From assembly GCA_019359375.1 (NCBI GenBank), contig JAHHHL010000035.1:1-64000 (forward strand): a DNA stretch of 64,000 nt, given 5' to 3'. Shown piece by piece: positions 1 through 7,922 of this stretch; the stretch's first letter is position 1; every line of letters starts with the position of its first letter. Both the position numbers and the translations under genes were made by a program. The stretch comes from Lyngbya sp. HA4199-MV5 (lineage in GTDB: Bacteria > Cyanobacteriota > Cyanobacteriia > Leptolyngbyales > Leptolyngbyaceae). The notes beneath the pieces are model-generated. The model was not told where the DNA came from. It saw only the letters and a program-made list of their open reading frames with translations, and did no database searches.

Positions 1-177
1 TCAAGATTGCCGCAGTGGGTTCTGGTATAGTAAACACAACTTTTCAGGGGTGAGATGGACTTTGTTCCGCTCACCCCATTCTTCTATACCTTGTCCCTCT
101 TCCTCCAAATGGCTAAAGTCGAGCTTATAAGTTCCTTCGTTTTTTCTCACCTGTAGGACTAACGCATCCTTAGGCAT
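1..177 (-). CDS. Small hypothetical protein, 58 aa
   Basis: An ATG at 177 opens a frame that ends with TGA at the first three bases of the window, so it is complete. The 58-residue product is soluble and charged (KNEGTYKLDF, LEEEGQGIEEWGER) with no membrane segment. I do not recognise a family. No strong ribosome binding site lies directly upstream: the only purine-rich run, AGGTGAG, is more than 15 bases from the ATG. The composition looks like a real small protein, but the call rests only on an intact frame at the window edge. It could be noise. Confidence 0.4.
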   Translation of the reverse strand: MPKDALVLQVRKNEGTYKLDFSHLEEEGQGIEEWGERNKVHLTPEKLCLLYQNPLRQS

Positions 178-319
178 GGAAATTAAATAACTTCGCTCAC
201 CTGAGCCTTTTCATTGTACGGGCGCGGCATGCGGCAGATCGCTCTGGGCGAAAGCGAGGACTCTCTACCGAATGCCACGCCCCTACGCACAGAATGACAC
301 CTTCATCAATCCATGATCC

Positions 320-1105
320 TTACGACACCACGAATTGACTGCGCACATCTGCGGGACAGCCCGGTTGCCGTTTTGCTTCTAGATATTCCGCCATGATTTC
401 GTGGTAGCGATCGCGCCCAAAGGTCTGGTAGTGACCGGGATAAACGGTGTCGATCGGTAATTGCTGTAGCCGCTCATACGTCGCAATGTAGCTAGGAATA
501 TCGCTTCCAGGTAATTGATCGAGCAGGTCGCCATCATAAATCACGTCACCCGAAAAGAGTTCCTGGTTTTTGGCATCGTACAACGCAATGCTACCAGGGG
601 AATGTCCCGGCAGATGCAGCACTTCAAAGGCACGATCGCCCAGATCCAGCACATCGCCTTCTTGTAAAAGGTGGGTGGGTTCCGCACGATTGAGCCGATA
701 CTGCATCGCCGTAAAGCCTGCGTAGGGCAATTGCTCAAAGTGTTCATCTAAAACAAAGCCCAACTCGTGGGAGCAGACCGCTGCATGGTTATCGCCCATC
801 CGCAATGCCTCTGCTTCGGCGGGATGAATGGCTCGGTGGTCAAATTCGTGCAGTCCGCCTGCGTGATCGAAGTGAATGTGAGAGGCGATCGCCAGCAGGG
901 GTTTGTCAATCAACGAGGCGATATGCTGTCGCAGACTCGCTACGCCCAAGCCCGTATCAATCAGCAAATCCTGCGTCTGCCCTTTGATGAGCCACAGATT
1001 GGCGCGATTCCACTCCCAATAGTGGACTTCGCTGATGCAGTAAAGACCAGAGTTGATTTGGCGCGTCGCAAACCAGCGATCGCAAACAGGCTTAGAATTC
1101 AACAC
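320..1105 (-). CDS. MBL-fold metallo-hydrolase, 261 aa
   Basis: A stand-alone metallo-beta-lactamase-fold hydrolase, probably cytoplasmic since no signal peptide is seen. The metal-binding signature HxHxDH is at residues 76-81 (SHIHFDHAGG). Further expected ligands are His168 in LPGHSPG, Asp187 in SGDVIYDG and His225 in YPGHYQTF. The length is normal for a single-domain glyoxalase-II-like or lactonase-like member. The substrate cannot be told from sequence, and the family includes thioesterases, lactonases and sulfur dioxygenases. It is transcribed alone; the next gene downstream is the small edge protein on the same strand, 142 bp away. Confidence 0.88.
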   Translation of the reverse strand: MLNSKPVCDRWFATRQINSGLYCISEVHYWEWNRANLWLIKGQTQDLLIDTGLGVASLRQHIASLIDKPLLAIASHIHFDHAGGLHEFDHRAIHPAEAEALRMGDNHAAVCSHELGFVLDEHFEQLPYAGFTAMQYRLNRAEPTHLLQEGDVLDLGDRAFEVLHLPGHSPGSIALYDAKNQELFSGDVIYDGDLLDQLPGSDIPSYIATYERLQQLPIDTVYPGHYQTFGRDRYHEIMAEYLEAKRQPGCPADVRSQFVVS

Positions 1106-1580
1106 GATTAAAGAGGCGACAGATATAGACCTTATAGCAAATTCTCAGACCTCGGAGGTCTTGAACTCGACTTTAGCGAATCAGAAAGAGGACGCGAGCC
1201 GATGAATGAACTGTTCGCGTTCTGCTTGAGGGCATCAAGCCAGAGTTGGGCTGAGAGCCAGTCGGGGAAAAAGCTGCATCTGCCAGAGACAAGCGCGAAC
1301 GGATTGCAAGTGGTCGGAGACGGTCAACTCCGGTTTGGCGTACCCAGCAATGGCATGTGGCGTGAGGGGAGATTGGGCGTGGCGGCGATAGGCGCTTCAG
1401 CCGGTGATCGAAAATACGGGGTCGTGCGGGTGGTGGCGGCTTTGGACGAGACTGAAAGCCGAGATGGGCGTGTTACATACCTACTTCGCCGGGACTTACG
1501 CCTTTGCTCTCAACCCTAAACCCTACGGGCTTTGAACCACTAGAATGAAGGAACGTTCTTCTCACCAACTTTGACCAAAC
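1106..1580. other. Spacer without a confident gene
   Basis: This 475-bp stretch lies between the divergent MBL hydrolase and alpha/beta hydrolase genes, so it should hold promoters for both. I see no clear -10/-35 pair. It contains the palindrome-like repeat at 1147-1161. A 105-codon frame at 1202-1519 has an arginine- and glycine-rich product with no recognisable motif and no ribosome binding site. I translated most of 1200-1520 on the minus strand by eye and did not recognise a transposase. Confidence 0.5.
1147..1161. repeat. AGACCT-CGG-AGGTCT short palindromic repeat
   Basis: Six-base inverted arms (AGACCT/AGGTCT) flank a three-base centre. Thirteen of the bases (ACCTCGGAGGTCT) recur at 57679-57691. 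A variant with centre GCG occurs inside coding sequence at 31621-31635. It looks like a dispersed short palindrome rather than a gene-specific operator. Confidence 0.55.
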
Positions 1581-2516
1581 GTGATAACAACGTCCTTACA
1601 TTGGCGACACCGGGTTGGCAACCAGCGCGACTGGGTTTGGCGCGGTTGGCAAACTCGCTACACGTACCTTCGCGCGGCGCAACCGGGAAGCACCACACCG
1701 CTGATTCTGCTGCACGGGTTTGGAGCCTCGATCGGGCACTGGCGGCATAATCTGGAAGTGCTTGCCGAGCATCACACCGTTTATGCGCTGGATATGCTGG
1801 GCTTTGGTGCTTCTGAAAAAGCCGTGGCTTCCTATGGCACAGATCTCTGGGTGGAGCAGGTTTACGAGTTCTGGAAGACCTTTATCCAAACGCCTGTAGT
1901 GCTGGTGGGCAATTCGATCGGCTCTTTAGTCTGCATGGCAGCAGCGGCAGCCCATCCCGAAATGGTGGCAGGTGTGGTGATGATCAGCCTCCCTGACCTG
2001 TCGATGGAAGAAGAGGCACTGCCAAAACCATTGCGTCCTTTCGTTGGCAATCTCAAACGCTTGATTCTTTCGCCGCCCTTGCTCAAAGCCTTGTTTCCGT
2101 TGGTGCGACGACCAAATTTTGTGCGAACCTGGGCAGCGATCGCCTACGCCCAACCCGATGCTGTCACAGATGAACTCATCGATATTCTGGCGGGACCACC
2201 CCAAGATCGGGGGTCTGCTCAAGCGTTTGCAGCAATCTTCAGGGCTGTCACCGATTCTCGCTACAGCCCTCACATCAAAACCATGCTGCCAACCCTCACG
2301 GTGCCGATGTTGCTCATTTGGGGACAGAACGATCGCATGATTCCCAAGCAGTTTGCGCGTCCGAGTCAGTATGGCGAATACAATCCCAATTTGAAACTGA
2401 TTGAACTGGAAAACGCAGGACATTGCCCTCACGACGAATGCCCAGAGCAGGTGAACGAGGCGCTCCTCAACTGGTTGGGTTCCTGGAAGATGAATCTGGC
2501 AAAAAACAGCCCCTAG
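1581..2516 (+). CDS. Alpha/beta-fold hydrolase, 311 aa
   Basis: A serine hydrolase of the alpha/beta fold. The oxyanion-hole motif HGFGAS is at residues 45-50. The nucleophile elbow GNSIGS has Ser112. The likely acid is Asp251 in WGQNDRMIP and the catalytic His281 lies in AGHCPHDE. No signal peptide is seen. The start is GTG at 1581; there is no obvious strong ribosome binding site. Such proteins are common and often plastid-like in cyanobacteria, with esterase or haloalkane-dehalogenase-like activity suggested, but the substrate is unknown. The 3' end overlaps the convergent small membrane protein gene by four bases. Confidence 0.87.
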   Translation: MITTSLHWRHRVGNQRDWVWRGWQTRYTYLRAAQPGSTTPLILLHGFGASIGHWRHNLEVLAEHHTVYALDMLGFGASEKAVASYGTDLWVEQVYEFWKTFIQTPVVLVGNSIGSLVCMAAAAAHPEMVAGVVMISLPDLSMEEEALPKPLRPFVGNLKRLILSPPLLKALFPLVRRPNFVRTWAAIAYAQPDAVTDELIDILAGPPQDRGSAQAFAAIFRAVTDSRYSPHIKTMLPTLTVPMLLIWGQNDRMIPKQFARPSQYGEYNPNLKLIELENAGHCPHDECPEQVNEALLNWLGSWKMNLAKNSP

Positions 2517-2860
2517 AGATGTAAACAAGCTGACGTGCAGTGATGCTTTGCTCTATACAAAAAGCCCATGATCAGTAAAATTTTGATCATGTAGTTGCAG
2601 CCCCACGCCATGCCCAATCCTCCGACGAAGAAGAGGAGTCGTGCGCTAGTTCTCCCAAGCCTCTTTACCACAGGCTGCACGTTTTCCCTTTCAAAAACCC
2701 AGTTCCAATTAAAGACACCAGCTAATACCCAAAAGAGGCTGCCCACAGTTCCGGCTGCTACTATCAGAGATAATTTGAGCGGCGCACTGCTGGAAATTAA
2801 CCAGACGAAAAGAATGATCATTACAGCTACAAGCCCAAGACCTACGGGAACCCCTTCCAT
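2513..2860 (-). CDS. Small integral membrane protein, 115 aa
   Basis: A predicted inner-membrane protein with about three hydrophobic segments, near residues 4-22, 28-50 and 72-92, separated by a polar stretch rich in Arg and Glu (residues 55-70). I do not recognise a characterised family. The layout of short hydrophobic helices around a conserved-looking Trp/Arg loop is loosely like Imm17-type small membrane proteins, but this is a weak resemblance and no toxin gene lies next to it. It is convergent with, and overlaps by four bases, the alpha/beta hydrolase gene. An overlapping frame at 2709-2939 has no such structure and was set aside. Confidence 0.6.
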   Translation of the reverse strand: MEGVPVGLGLVAVMIILFVWLISSSAPLKLSLIVAAGTVGSLFWVLAGVFNWNWVFERENVQPVVKRLGRTSARLLFFVGGLGMAWGCNYMIKILLIMGFLYRAKHHCTSACLHL

Positions 2861-2966
2861 AAGCTTCTTTCAACCTGATGTACTCAACTAAGTACAGTTT
2901 TCCCAAAGCGTTTGAGATTCTATCGACAGGAAAATTCAAGCTAACTGACTGGTTCCTTTTCTTGCC

Positions 2967-4322
2967 TTACGCAATGCTGCCTCGTTTCCGGGCTTCTTTG
3001 TAGGACGTGCCCACATTTCGCAAGCCGGCGCGGATCATTTGCTGCTCCAACAGAGCAAAAAAGCGGCTGCGATCGCCCCCTCGCACCACTGCCTGATTGT
3101 GTGCTTCTGCCAGTGCCACCGGATAACCGTAACCTTTCTGCACCTGCGCCAATGTGAGGCTAAGCGCTGTATCCAACAACCTGGCATCCTCTGCGACCCA
3201 GGCAGGAAACTCCACACGGGCGATTTCGGTGCCGACATGGACGTAACAGAAGTAGATGTGGTGATCGCTGTAGAGGTCCAGAATGCGGGCAGAACTCTTC
3301 CAGAGAGGGCTTCTCTGTCCTGGTTGTAGCTCGATCGCCCAGAGTGCCGCATCCTTCAATGGCTCCAACACCTGACAGGGTGCATGAGCGAGGGGAAACC
3401 CTTCGCGATCGCCCAATCCAGAACAATGAGTCGCACAATCGGGCGTGTCATACGGGCAGGCTTGCAGGCGCAAAAAGTTGAGCGCTTCTCCACTCCGCGA
3501 GGCACTGATGTAGCCAACTAAAGGAATGCCCAGATCGCGCAGTTTGCTCCATGCATCGAGGATGGGTGGCAGAATGCGATCGCGTGCCTCCCCTGGCAAC
3601 GAGTCGAGGAACCAGTAGATGAGGGAACCATCGACCATGGCGAGGGATGGGGGAGTAGGGAGTAGGGAGTAGGGTTTGGGGTGTAGGGTGTAGGAAAGTT
3701 TTGAGTTTTGAACTGCCTCTCTTGCTTCCTCTGCCTCCCCTGCCCCCTCTGCCTCCCCTGCCCCCTCTGCCTCCCCTGCTCCCCCTCTACCCTCTGCCTT
3801 CTGCCCTCTGCCCTCTGCCTTCACTGCTTCCCCCAACTCCGCCAGCACGATCGCTTCCGACACGGTGCGCCGATAACCCATCCATTCTTCGGTGCGAATG
3901 CCCCATTGCCGTGAGACATACAAATCTTCAGGACGATAAAACACTTCGGGCAGGCTATCGAGGAGCGGTAGACGGTTCTGCCCATAGTGCAGCACAATGC
4001 GACCGACGTTGATCAGATAACAGTAGGCAATTTCGTGATGGCTGGGGGCAATCTGGGAGCCGTCGGTTGCAAGGACGGTATGAGCCGCAGGCGGAGTTGG
4101 AATGCTGACACGAAGATTTAACGGCTCAACAGGGGCAGCCGCCGTAAAACTGAGGCGATCGCGCCAGGTTTGCTGCTGCTCCACCAGATCTGGCTGGTAG
4201 CGGTAGGCCTGACCCAGGAGCGTTTGTGCCCGTTCCAAGCGCTGGCGTGTGGCATTGGCTTCGATCGTCAACTGTTGGCTAATGCCCTGCATCTGTTGGG
4301 CAAGTTTGGTGAGATCAAGCAT
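2967..4322 (-). CDS. nurA: NurA-family 5'-3' nuclease with low-complexity insert, 451 aa
   Basis: A NurA-domain nuclease, in archaea the partner of the HerA ATPase in DNA end resection; no herA is in this window. The N-terminal Asp motif ATDGSQ (Asp87) and the second Asp motif MVDGSLIYW (Asp231) are the expected catalytic acidic sites. A C-terminal motif with LRNVGTSYKEARKRG matches cyanobacterial members by eye. Residues about 168-226 are low complexity (Glu/Gly/Ala runs then Pro/Leu/Ser) and are encoded by the same repeats that fill spacers here. Without them the protein would be about 392 residues. The insert falls between the two Asp motifs, so it is probably a surface loop. Confidence 0.82.
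   Translation of the reverse strand: MLDLTKLAQQMQGISQQLTIEANATRQRLERAQTLLGQAYRYQPDLVEQQQTWRDRLSFTAAAPVEPLNLRVSIPTPPAAHTVLATDGSQIAPSHHEIAYCYLINVGRIVLHYGQNRLPLLDSLPEVFYRPEDLYVSRQWGIRTEEWMGYRRTVSEAIVLAELGEAVKAEGRGQKAEGRGGAGEAEGAGEAEGAGEAEEAREAVQNSKLSYTLHPKPYSLLPTPPSLAMVDGSLIYWFLDSLPGEARDRILPPILDAWSKLRDLGIPLVGYISASRSGEALNFLRLQACPYDTPDCATHCSGLGDREGFPLAHAPCQVLEPLKDAALWAIELQPGQRSPLWKSSARILDLYSDHHIYFCYVHVGTEIARVEFPAWVAEDARLLDTALSLTLAQVQKGYGYPVALAEAHNQAVVRGGDRSRFFALLEQQMIRAGLRNVGTSYKEARKRGSIA
3645..3821. repeat. Low-complexity spacer-type repeat inside nurA
   Basis: On the plus strand this is repeated GGGAGTA and GGTGTAG units followed by CTCTGCC/CCCCTGC tracts, the same material as at 4360-4600, 12445-12487, 15700-15785 and 24960-24995. 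It is about 177 bp, a multiple of three, and carries no stop in the nurA frame. It probably entered the gene and was tolerated. Confidence 0.75.
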
Positions 4323-5016
4323 GAGGGAGGAGGGATGAAGGCTAAAGGCTAAAGGCTAAAAAGCTAGTAGCTGACCGCTGAAGGTTAGGCAGAGGGCAGA
4401 AAGCAGAGGGGGAGCAGGGGAGGCAGGGGAAGGAAGGGAGGATACGGCGAAGCGGAGACACGGGGACACGGGGACAAAAACAACTCAAAACTCTTAACTC
4501 TTAACTCCCAAGCTGACTGCTGAACGCTCTCCCCCTACTCCCTCTGCCCCCTTGCTCCCCCTGCCCCTCCTCTCCCCTCACTCCTCACCCCTCACTTCCT
4601 CCATCATTTTCTAAAATTTTTTGATCAACTCTTCAAATTATGTGTAACATCGCTGGTGAGTAAGTAAGAACGCTACGAAGGAAGAGTCTTTTTTCGGACG
4701 ATCGCAGCCTTAACTACCACAGTGTAAGTGCAATGAATCATTGTTTGCTAATCTGTGGCGAAGAGTGCGATCGATGGCTGAAAAAGCGGTTGTTTAATGC
4801 AAACGTTTTGAACGTTAGAGCGTTGCAACGCAGCACAAACCTTTAATTGTTTTTCTTTGTCAAAAAGCTACAGGCAATGATACTGTTTAAGATTCGTATC
4901 CTTAGCGATTAAATGCTAGATCTAAACTCAACTGGGTATTATATTCTGGCATCTAGACCTTACTTTATCCGTGTCAACAAACCCGTCTTCAACTGTTTAA
5001 GTGAGTAGACAGCATT
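4323..5016. other. Spacer: repeat tract plus pil operon upstream region
   Basis: The first 290 bp are low complexity: GGCTAAA heptamers (three copies from 4340), then CTCCCCCTGCCCC-like runs up to about 4605. The remaining 400 bp are of ordinary composition and AT-rich near 4840-4960. They should carry the promoter of pilMNOQ and possibly of nurA on the other strand. I cannot fix a promoter with confidence. No gene, RNA fold or operator is evident. Confidence 0.6.
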
Positions 5017-6135
5017 GTGGTTAACTCTCTAAAAAATCTGCTTCCTGGAAAGCCTAAGGGCATTGGTATCGAGTTAGCTCCCGATCGGATTAGCGTTGCA
5101 CAGCTACGTAAGCAAGGTCAGGGGTTTAAGCTGGCAACGTTGGCAACGGTTCCGGTGCCAGAGGGTCTCTTTCATGAAGGACAAATTACGGACATTGCGG
5201 GGATGGCTGAGCTGATTCAGTCAACTCTGGCGGAACAGAAGCTCAAGGTGAAACGGGTTGCTACTGCGGTGGCGGGCGGCAGAGACACCGTTACTCGCAT
5301 TATTCCGATTCCAGCGGAGCTAAATGACCAGGAACTGCGGGAGATGGTGCTCAATCAGGAGGCGGGTCTCTACCTCCCCTTCCCTCGTGAAGAGGCAGAT
5401 GTTGACTATCAAAAACTGGGACTGTTTGTTGACGAAGACGGCATCGAGAAGTTTCAGGTTTTGCTAGTAGCAACGCGCAAAGAAATCACCGATTCCTACG
5501 TCCGCACGTTTCAGCAAGCGGGTTTGCAGATCGACGTACTCGAAATCAGCAGCTTCTCGCTCATTCGCACCATTCGAGAGCAACTACGGCAGTTTTCGCC
5601 CCAGGAAGCCGTGGCGATCGTGGATATTGAATTTGAAAGCACGGAGATTTCGATCGCGGTGGATGGCGTGCCTCAATTTTCGCGCACGGTGCCGATCGGG
5701 ACGTATCAAATTCAAAGTGCGCTGTCACGCGCGATGAACCTGCCTCCGTCACGGAGTACCGAACTGCTGCAAAGCATGACGATTCCCGTTAACCCATCCG
5801 ATGGCATGAGTAGTAGTGGCGGCAAAATGGGGGGTAGTAATCCCGGTGCGGCTGCCATGCTGCGGATTATTGGTGAGTTAGCCGATGAGCTACGCCGCTC
5901 GATCGACTTCTATCTCAATCAAGGCGACAACCTGGAAGTGGCGCAACTGCTGCTTGCGGGACCAGGTGGGTCGATCGGGCAGCTAGACGAGTTTTTCACC
6001 CAGCGGCTCAGCCTGCCCAGTAGCCAGATTGATCCGATTTCGGCGCTGGGGTTAGAAGTGACGCAAGACGTGCCACAAGCGCAACGACCGGGGCTAGGAG
6101 TGGTGCTGGGCTTAGGATTACGGGAGGCTCGCTAA
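5017..6135 (+). CDS. pilM: Type IV pilus assembly protein PilM, 372 aa
   Basis: PilM is the actin-like cytoplasmic ATP-binding protein that docks on the N-terminal tail of PilN and links the inner-membrane alignment complex to the pilus motor. The N-terminal strand pair KGIGIELAPDRISVAQL (residues 14-30) is the typical phosphate-1-like entry of this family. The body holds VDIEFESTEISIAVDG and the C-terminal LLLAGPGGSIGQLDEFF nucleotide-binding region. The start is GTG at 5017. It is the first gene of pilM-pilN-pilO-pilQ; pilN begins one base after its stop. In cyanobacteria this complex supports motility and DNA uptake. Confidence 0.95.
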   Translation: MVNSLKNLLPGKPKGIGIELAPDRISVAQLRKQGQGFKLATLATVPVPEGLFHEGQITDIAGMAELIQSTLAEQKLKVKRVATAVAGGRDTVTRIIPIPAELNDQELREMVLNQEAGLYLPFPREEADVDYQKLGLFVDEDGIEKFQVLLVATRKEITDSYVRTFQQAGLQIDVLEISSFSLIRTIREQLRQFSPQEAVAIVDIEFESTEISIAVDGVPQFSRTVPIGTYQIQSALSRAMNLPPSRSTELLQSMTIPVNPSDGMSSSGGKMGGSNPGAAAMLRIIGELADELRRSIDFYLNQGDNLEVAQLLLAGPGGSIGQLDEFFTQRLSLPSSQIDPISALGLEVTQDVPQAQRPGLGVVLGLGLREAR

Positions 6136-6136
6136 A

Positions 6137-6967
6137 ATGTACAGTTTAGATATTAATTTTCTCAACGATCGACCAGAGTATAGACCCGAAGGCGCACGCC
6201 AGAAGACCCGTACAGCGGTGTCAACCGATAGTAAGCGTCCACTCTTTATTGGCGCGGCGGTCGCAGTCGGGTTGATTGGGGCGGCGGTTGGCTCTTTGCT
6301 CTTCTTGCAGGCGCAGAATGCAAGCCTCGAGCAGCGGCAGTCGGAGCTTGACAGCCAGCTTGGTGACTTGACCGCCAAGCAAAAGCAAATTGCTGAGATT
6401 AATGCTCAAACTAAGCAGATTAAGGACGAAACCGGAGCGCTGGCTGGGGTGTTTAATCTGGTCAAACCCTGGTCTGCCATGATGCAAGAAATGCGCGATC
6501 GCATTCCCCCAGGGGTTCAACTTTTGACCATCACCCAGTCAAATCCTAGTGTCCAGGCAGCGGCTCCAGCCCCAAGCCCGTCACCAGGAGCCGCTGCACC
6601 AGCCGTGCCTCCACCCACATCTGTGCTGCAAATTACGGGTCTTGCCAATTCGTTTAATGATGTCAACGACTTTCTGCTGGTGCTGCAAAAATCAAACTTT
6701 CTGAAAGCAGAAAACACCAAATTGGTGAAAGCAACCCTCCAGAAAGAAGCCACCAGAATTGAGCCAATAAGGCTGCAAAATGCTCAACAGCCAGGGCTAA
6801 CCGCCGATCGCCTGCCCCAGTTGCCCAAGCAGGTGGAATTTCAAATTGAAACCGCGCTAAGCGATGTTCCCGCCTCTGATTTGTTGCGCGAGCTTGACCG
6901 GAAAGGGGCTGTGGGGCTAGTAACTCGTATCGAAGATTTGCAACGTAAGGGAGTAATTCAACCATGA
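6137..6967 (+). CDS. pilN: Type IV pilus assembly protein PilN, 276 aa
   Basis: PilN is a bitopic inner-membrane protein that pairs with PilO and binds PilM. The short cytoplasmic N-terminus contains DINFLNDRPEY (residues 5-15), matching the PilM-docking INLLP-like segment. A transmembrane helix spans about 35-57. A coiled coil follows to about residue 95 (EQRQSELDSQLGDLTAKQKQ), then a periplasmic ferredoxin-like domain interrupted by a Pro/Ala/Ser linker near 136-155. The gene starts two bases after pilM ends and overlaps pilO by four bases (ATGA), consistent with translational coupling. Confidence 0.93.
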   Translation: MYSLDINFLNDRPEYRPEGARQKTRTAVSTDSKRPLFIGAAVAVGLIGAAVGSLLFLQAQNASLEQRQSELDSQLGDLTAKQKQIAEINAQTKQIKDETGALAGVFNLVKPWSAMMQEMRDRIPPGVQLLTITQSNPSVQAAAPAPSPSPGAAAPAVPPPTSVLQITGLANSFNDVNDFLLVLQKSNFLKAENTKLVKATLQKEATRIEPIRLQNAQQPGLTADRLPQLPKQVEFQIETALSDVPASDLLRELDRKGAVGLVTRIEDLQRKGVIQP

Positions 6968-7827
6968 CCGCTGGCGGTGATTTTCTTCCCAATGATCCCA
7001 CGCTGGAGGCTGAACCAAGCTATCCAGTCGTGTTTGGAATCGCGCTGACTCCAACCATCCTGGGTATTTTGCTGGCGGTGGGTGGTATTGCGCTTGCAAC
7101 ATACCTGTTTCTCAGTTTCGTGCAGCCAGCCCTGGAGAAATACAACGACCTGAAGCAAAAGGTGCAAACCAAAGAAGAGCAAGTACAGCAGGCAGCAGCG
7201 ATCGCCAAGCAAATTGCTGATGCCAACGCCAACCTTGAAGCTGCTAAAAAGCAACGCTCTGAGGTGCTCAACCTCTTCTCGAATGAATCAACCCTCAATA
7301 CGCTACTGCTGGATCTCAACCGCCAGATTGAAACACGCAATGCAGGCGTTGCCAGACTGGAGCAACAGCGGTTAGCCGCCTGTCCTGCCTGGGTTAGGAA
7401 CAATGTTGAAGAATTTCGTAAAGGTGGTGTTGAACTGGCGCGGCGATCGGCGTTGAAAGAATTTACACCCGATGCCAAAGCGTCAGGTGTGATTACAGAC
7501 AGCGCTTATGGCTCACTGGTCAACAACAAACTAAAGCGTCAGGTTGCGAACGTCAACTTTGAAGGGAACGTGAACCAGACGCAGGCAATTTTCCGTAATA
7601 TCGAGCGTCTACAGCCGTTTCTGGTTTTTAAAGACGTGAAAATCGTGGTTGGGGACGGAACTCAAGCCACTACTAATGTCAATCGCTTGTTTGAGATTCG
7701 AGGCAACACGGTGCAGTTTTTGACGAATTGCCAGCCCGAACCCAAGCTGACGACCTCATTCAAGCTAGAAGCCTTATCGCCCCTAACGCCTGAAGAAGCG
7801 AAAGTTGCCGCGCCCCCCGCAAAGTAG
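6964..7827 (+). CDS. pilO: Type IV pilus assembly protein PilO, 287 aa
   Basis: PilO forms the periplasmic PilN-PilO scaffold between PilM and the PilQ secretin. A cytoplasmic tail of about 22 residues precedes a transmembrane segment at about 23-50. A long coiled coil follows (residues 55-115, many Gln/Lys/Glu and Ala). The C-terminal domain contains NFEGNVNQTQAIFRNIERLQPFLVFKDVKIVVG, typical of PilO-like pseudo-ferredoxin folds. It overlaps pilN by four bases and is followed by pilQ after 95 bp. No pilP is present, as usual in cyanobacteria. Confidence 0.92.
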   Translation: MTAGGDFLPNDPTLEAEPSYPVVFGIALTPTILGILLAVGGIALATYLFLSFVQPALEKYNDLKQKVQTKEEQVQQAAAIAKQIADANANLEAAKKQRSEVLNLFSNESTLNTLLLDLNRQIETRNAGVARLEQQRLAACPAWVRNNVEEFRKGGVELARRSALKEFTPDAKASGVITDSAYGSLVNNKLKRQVANVNFEGNVNQTQAIFRNIERLQPFLVFKDVKIVVGDGTQATTNVNRLFEIRGNTVQFLTNCQPEPKLTTSFKLEALSPLTPEEAKVAAPPAK

Positions 7828-7922
7828 TCTCATCCGTCCAATGTCCCACCTGTAGTGTTGTGGACATACCGCTAAACCCAGCATTCGACCAGTAATCTAA
7901 CGATTTGAGTGAGGAAGGAACC

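Noticed and set aside
1202-1519. 105-codon plus-strand frame
   Set aside because: No ribosome binding site, no motif, Arg/Gly-rich product; the reverse frames I read also lacked a recognisable transposase.
3701-4012. Pro/Leu-rich frames opposite nurA
   Set aside because: They are the antisense reading of the CTCTGCC repeat tract inside nurA.
7905-7922. TTG start for pilQ
   Set aside because: It would place the GAGGAAGGA ribosome binding site inside the coding sequence; GTG 7923 fits better.
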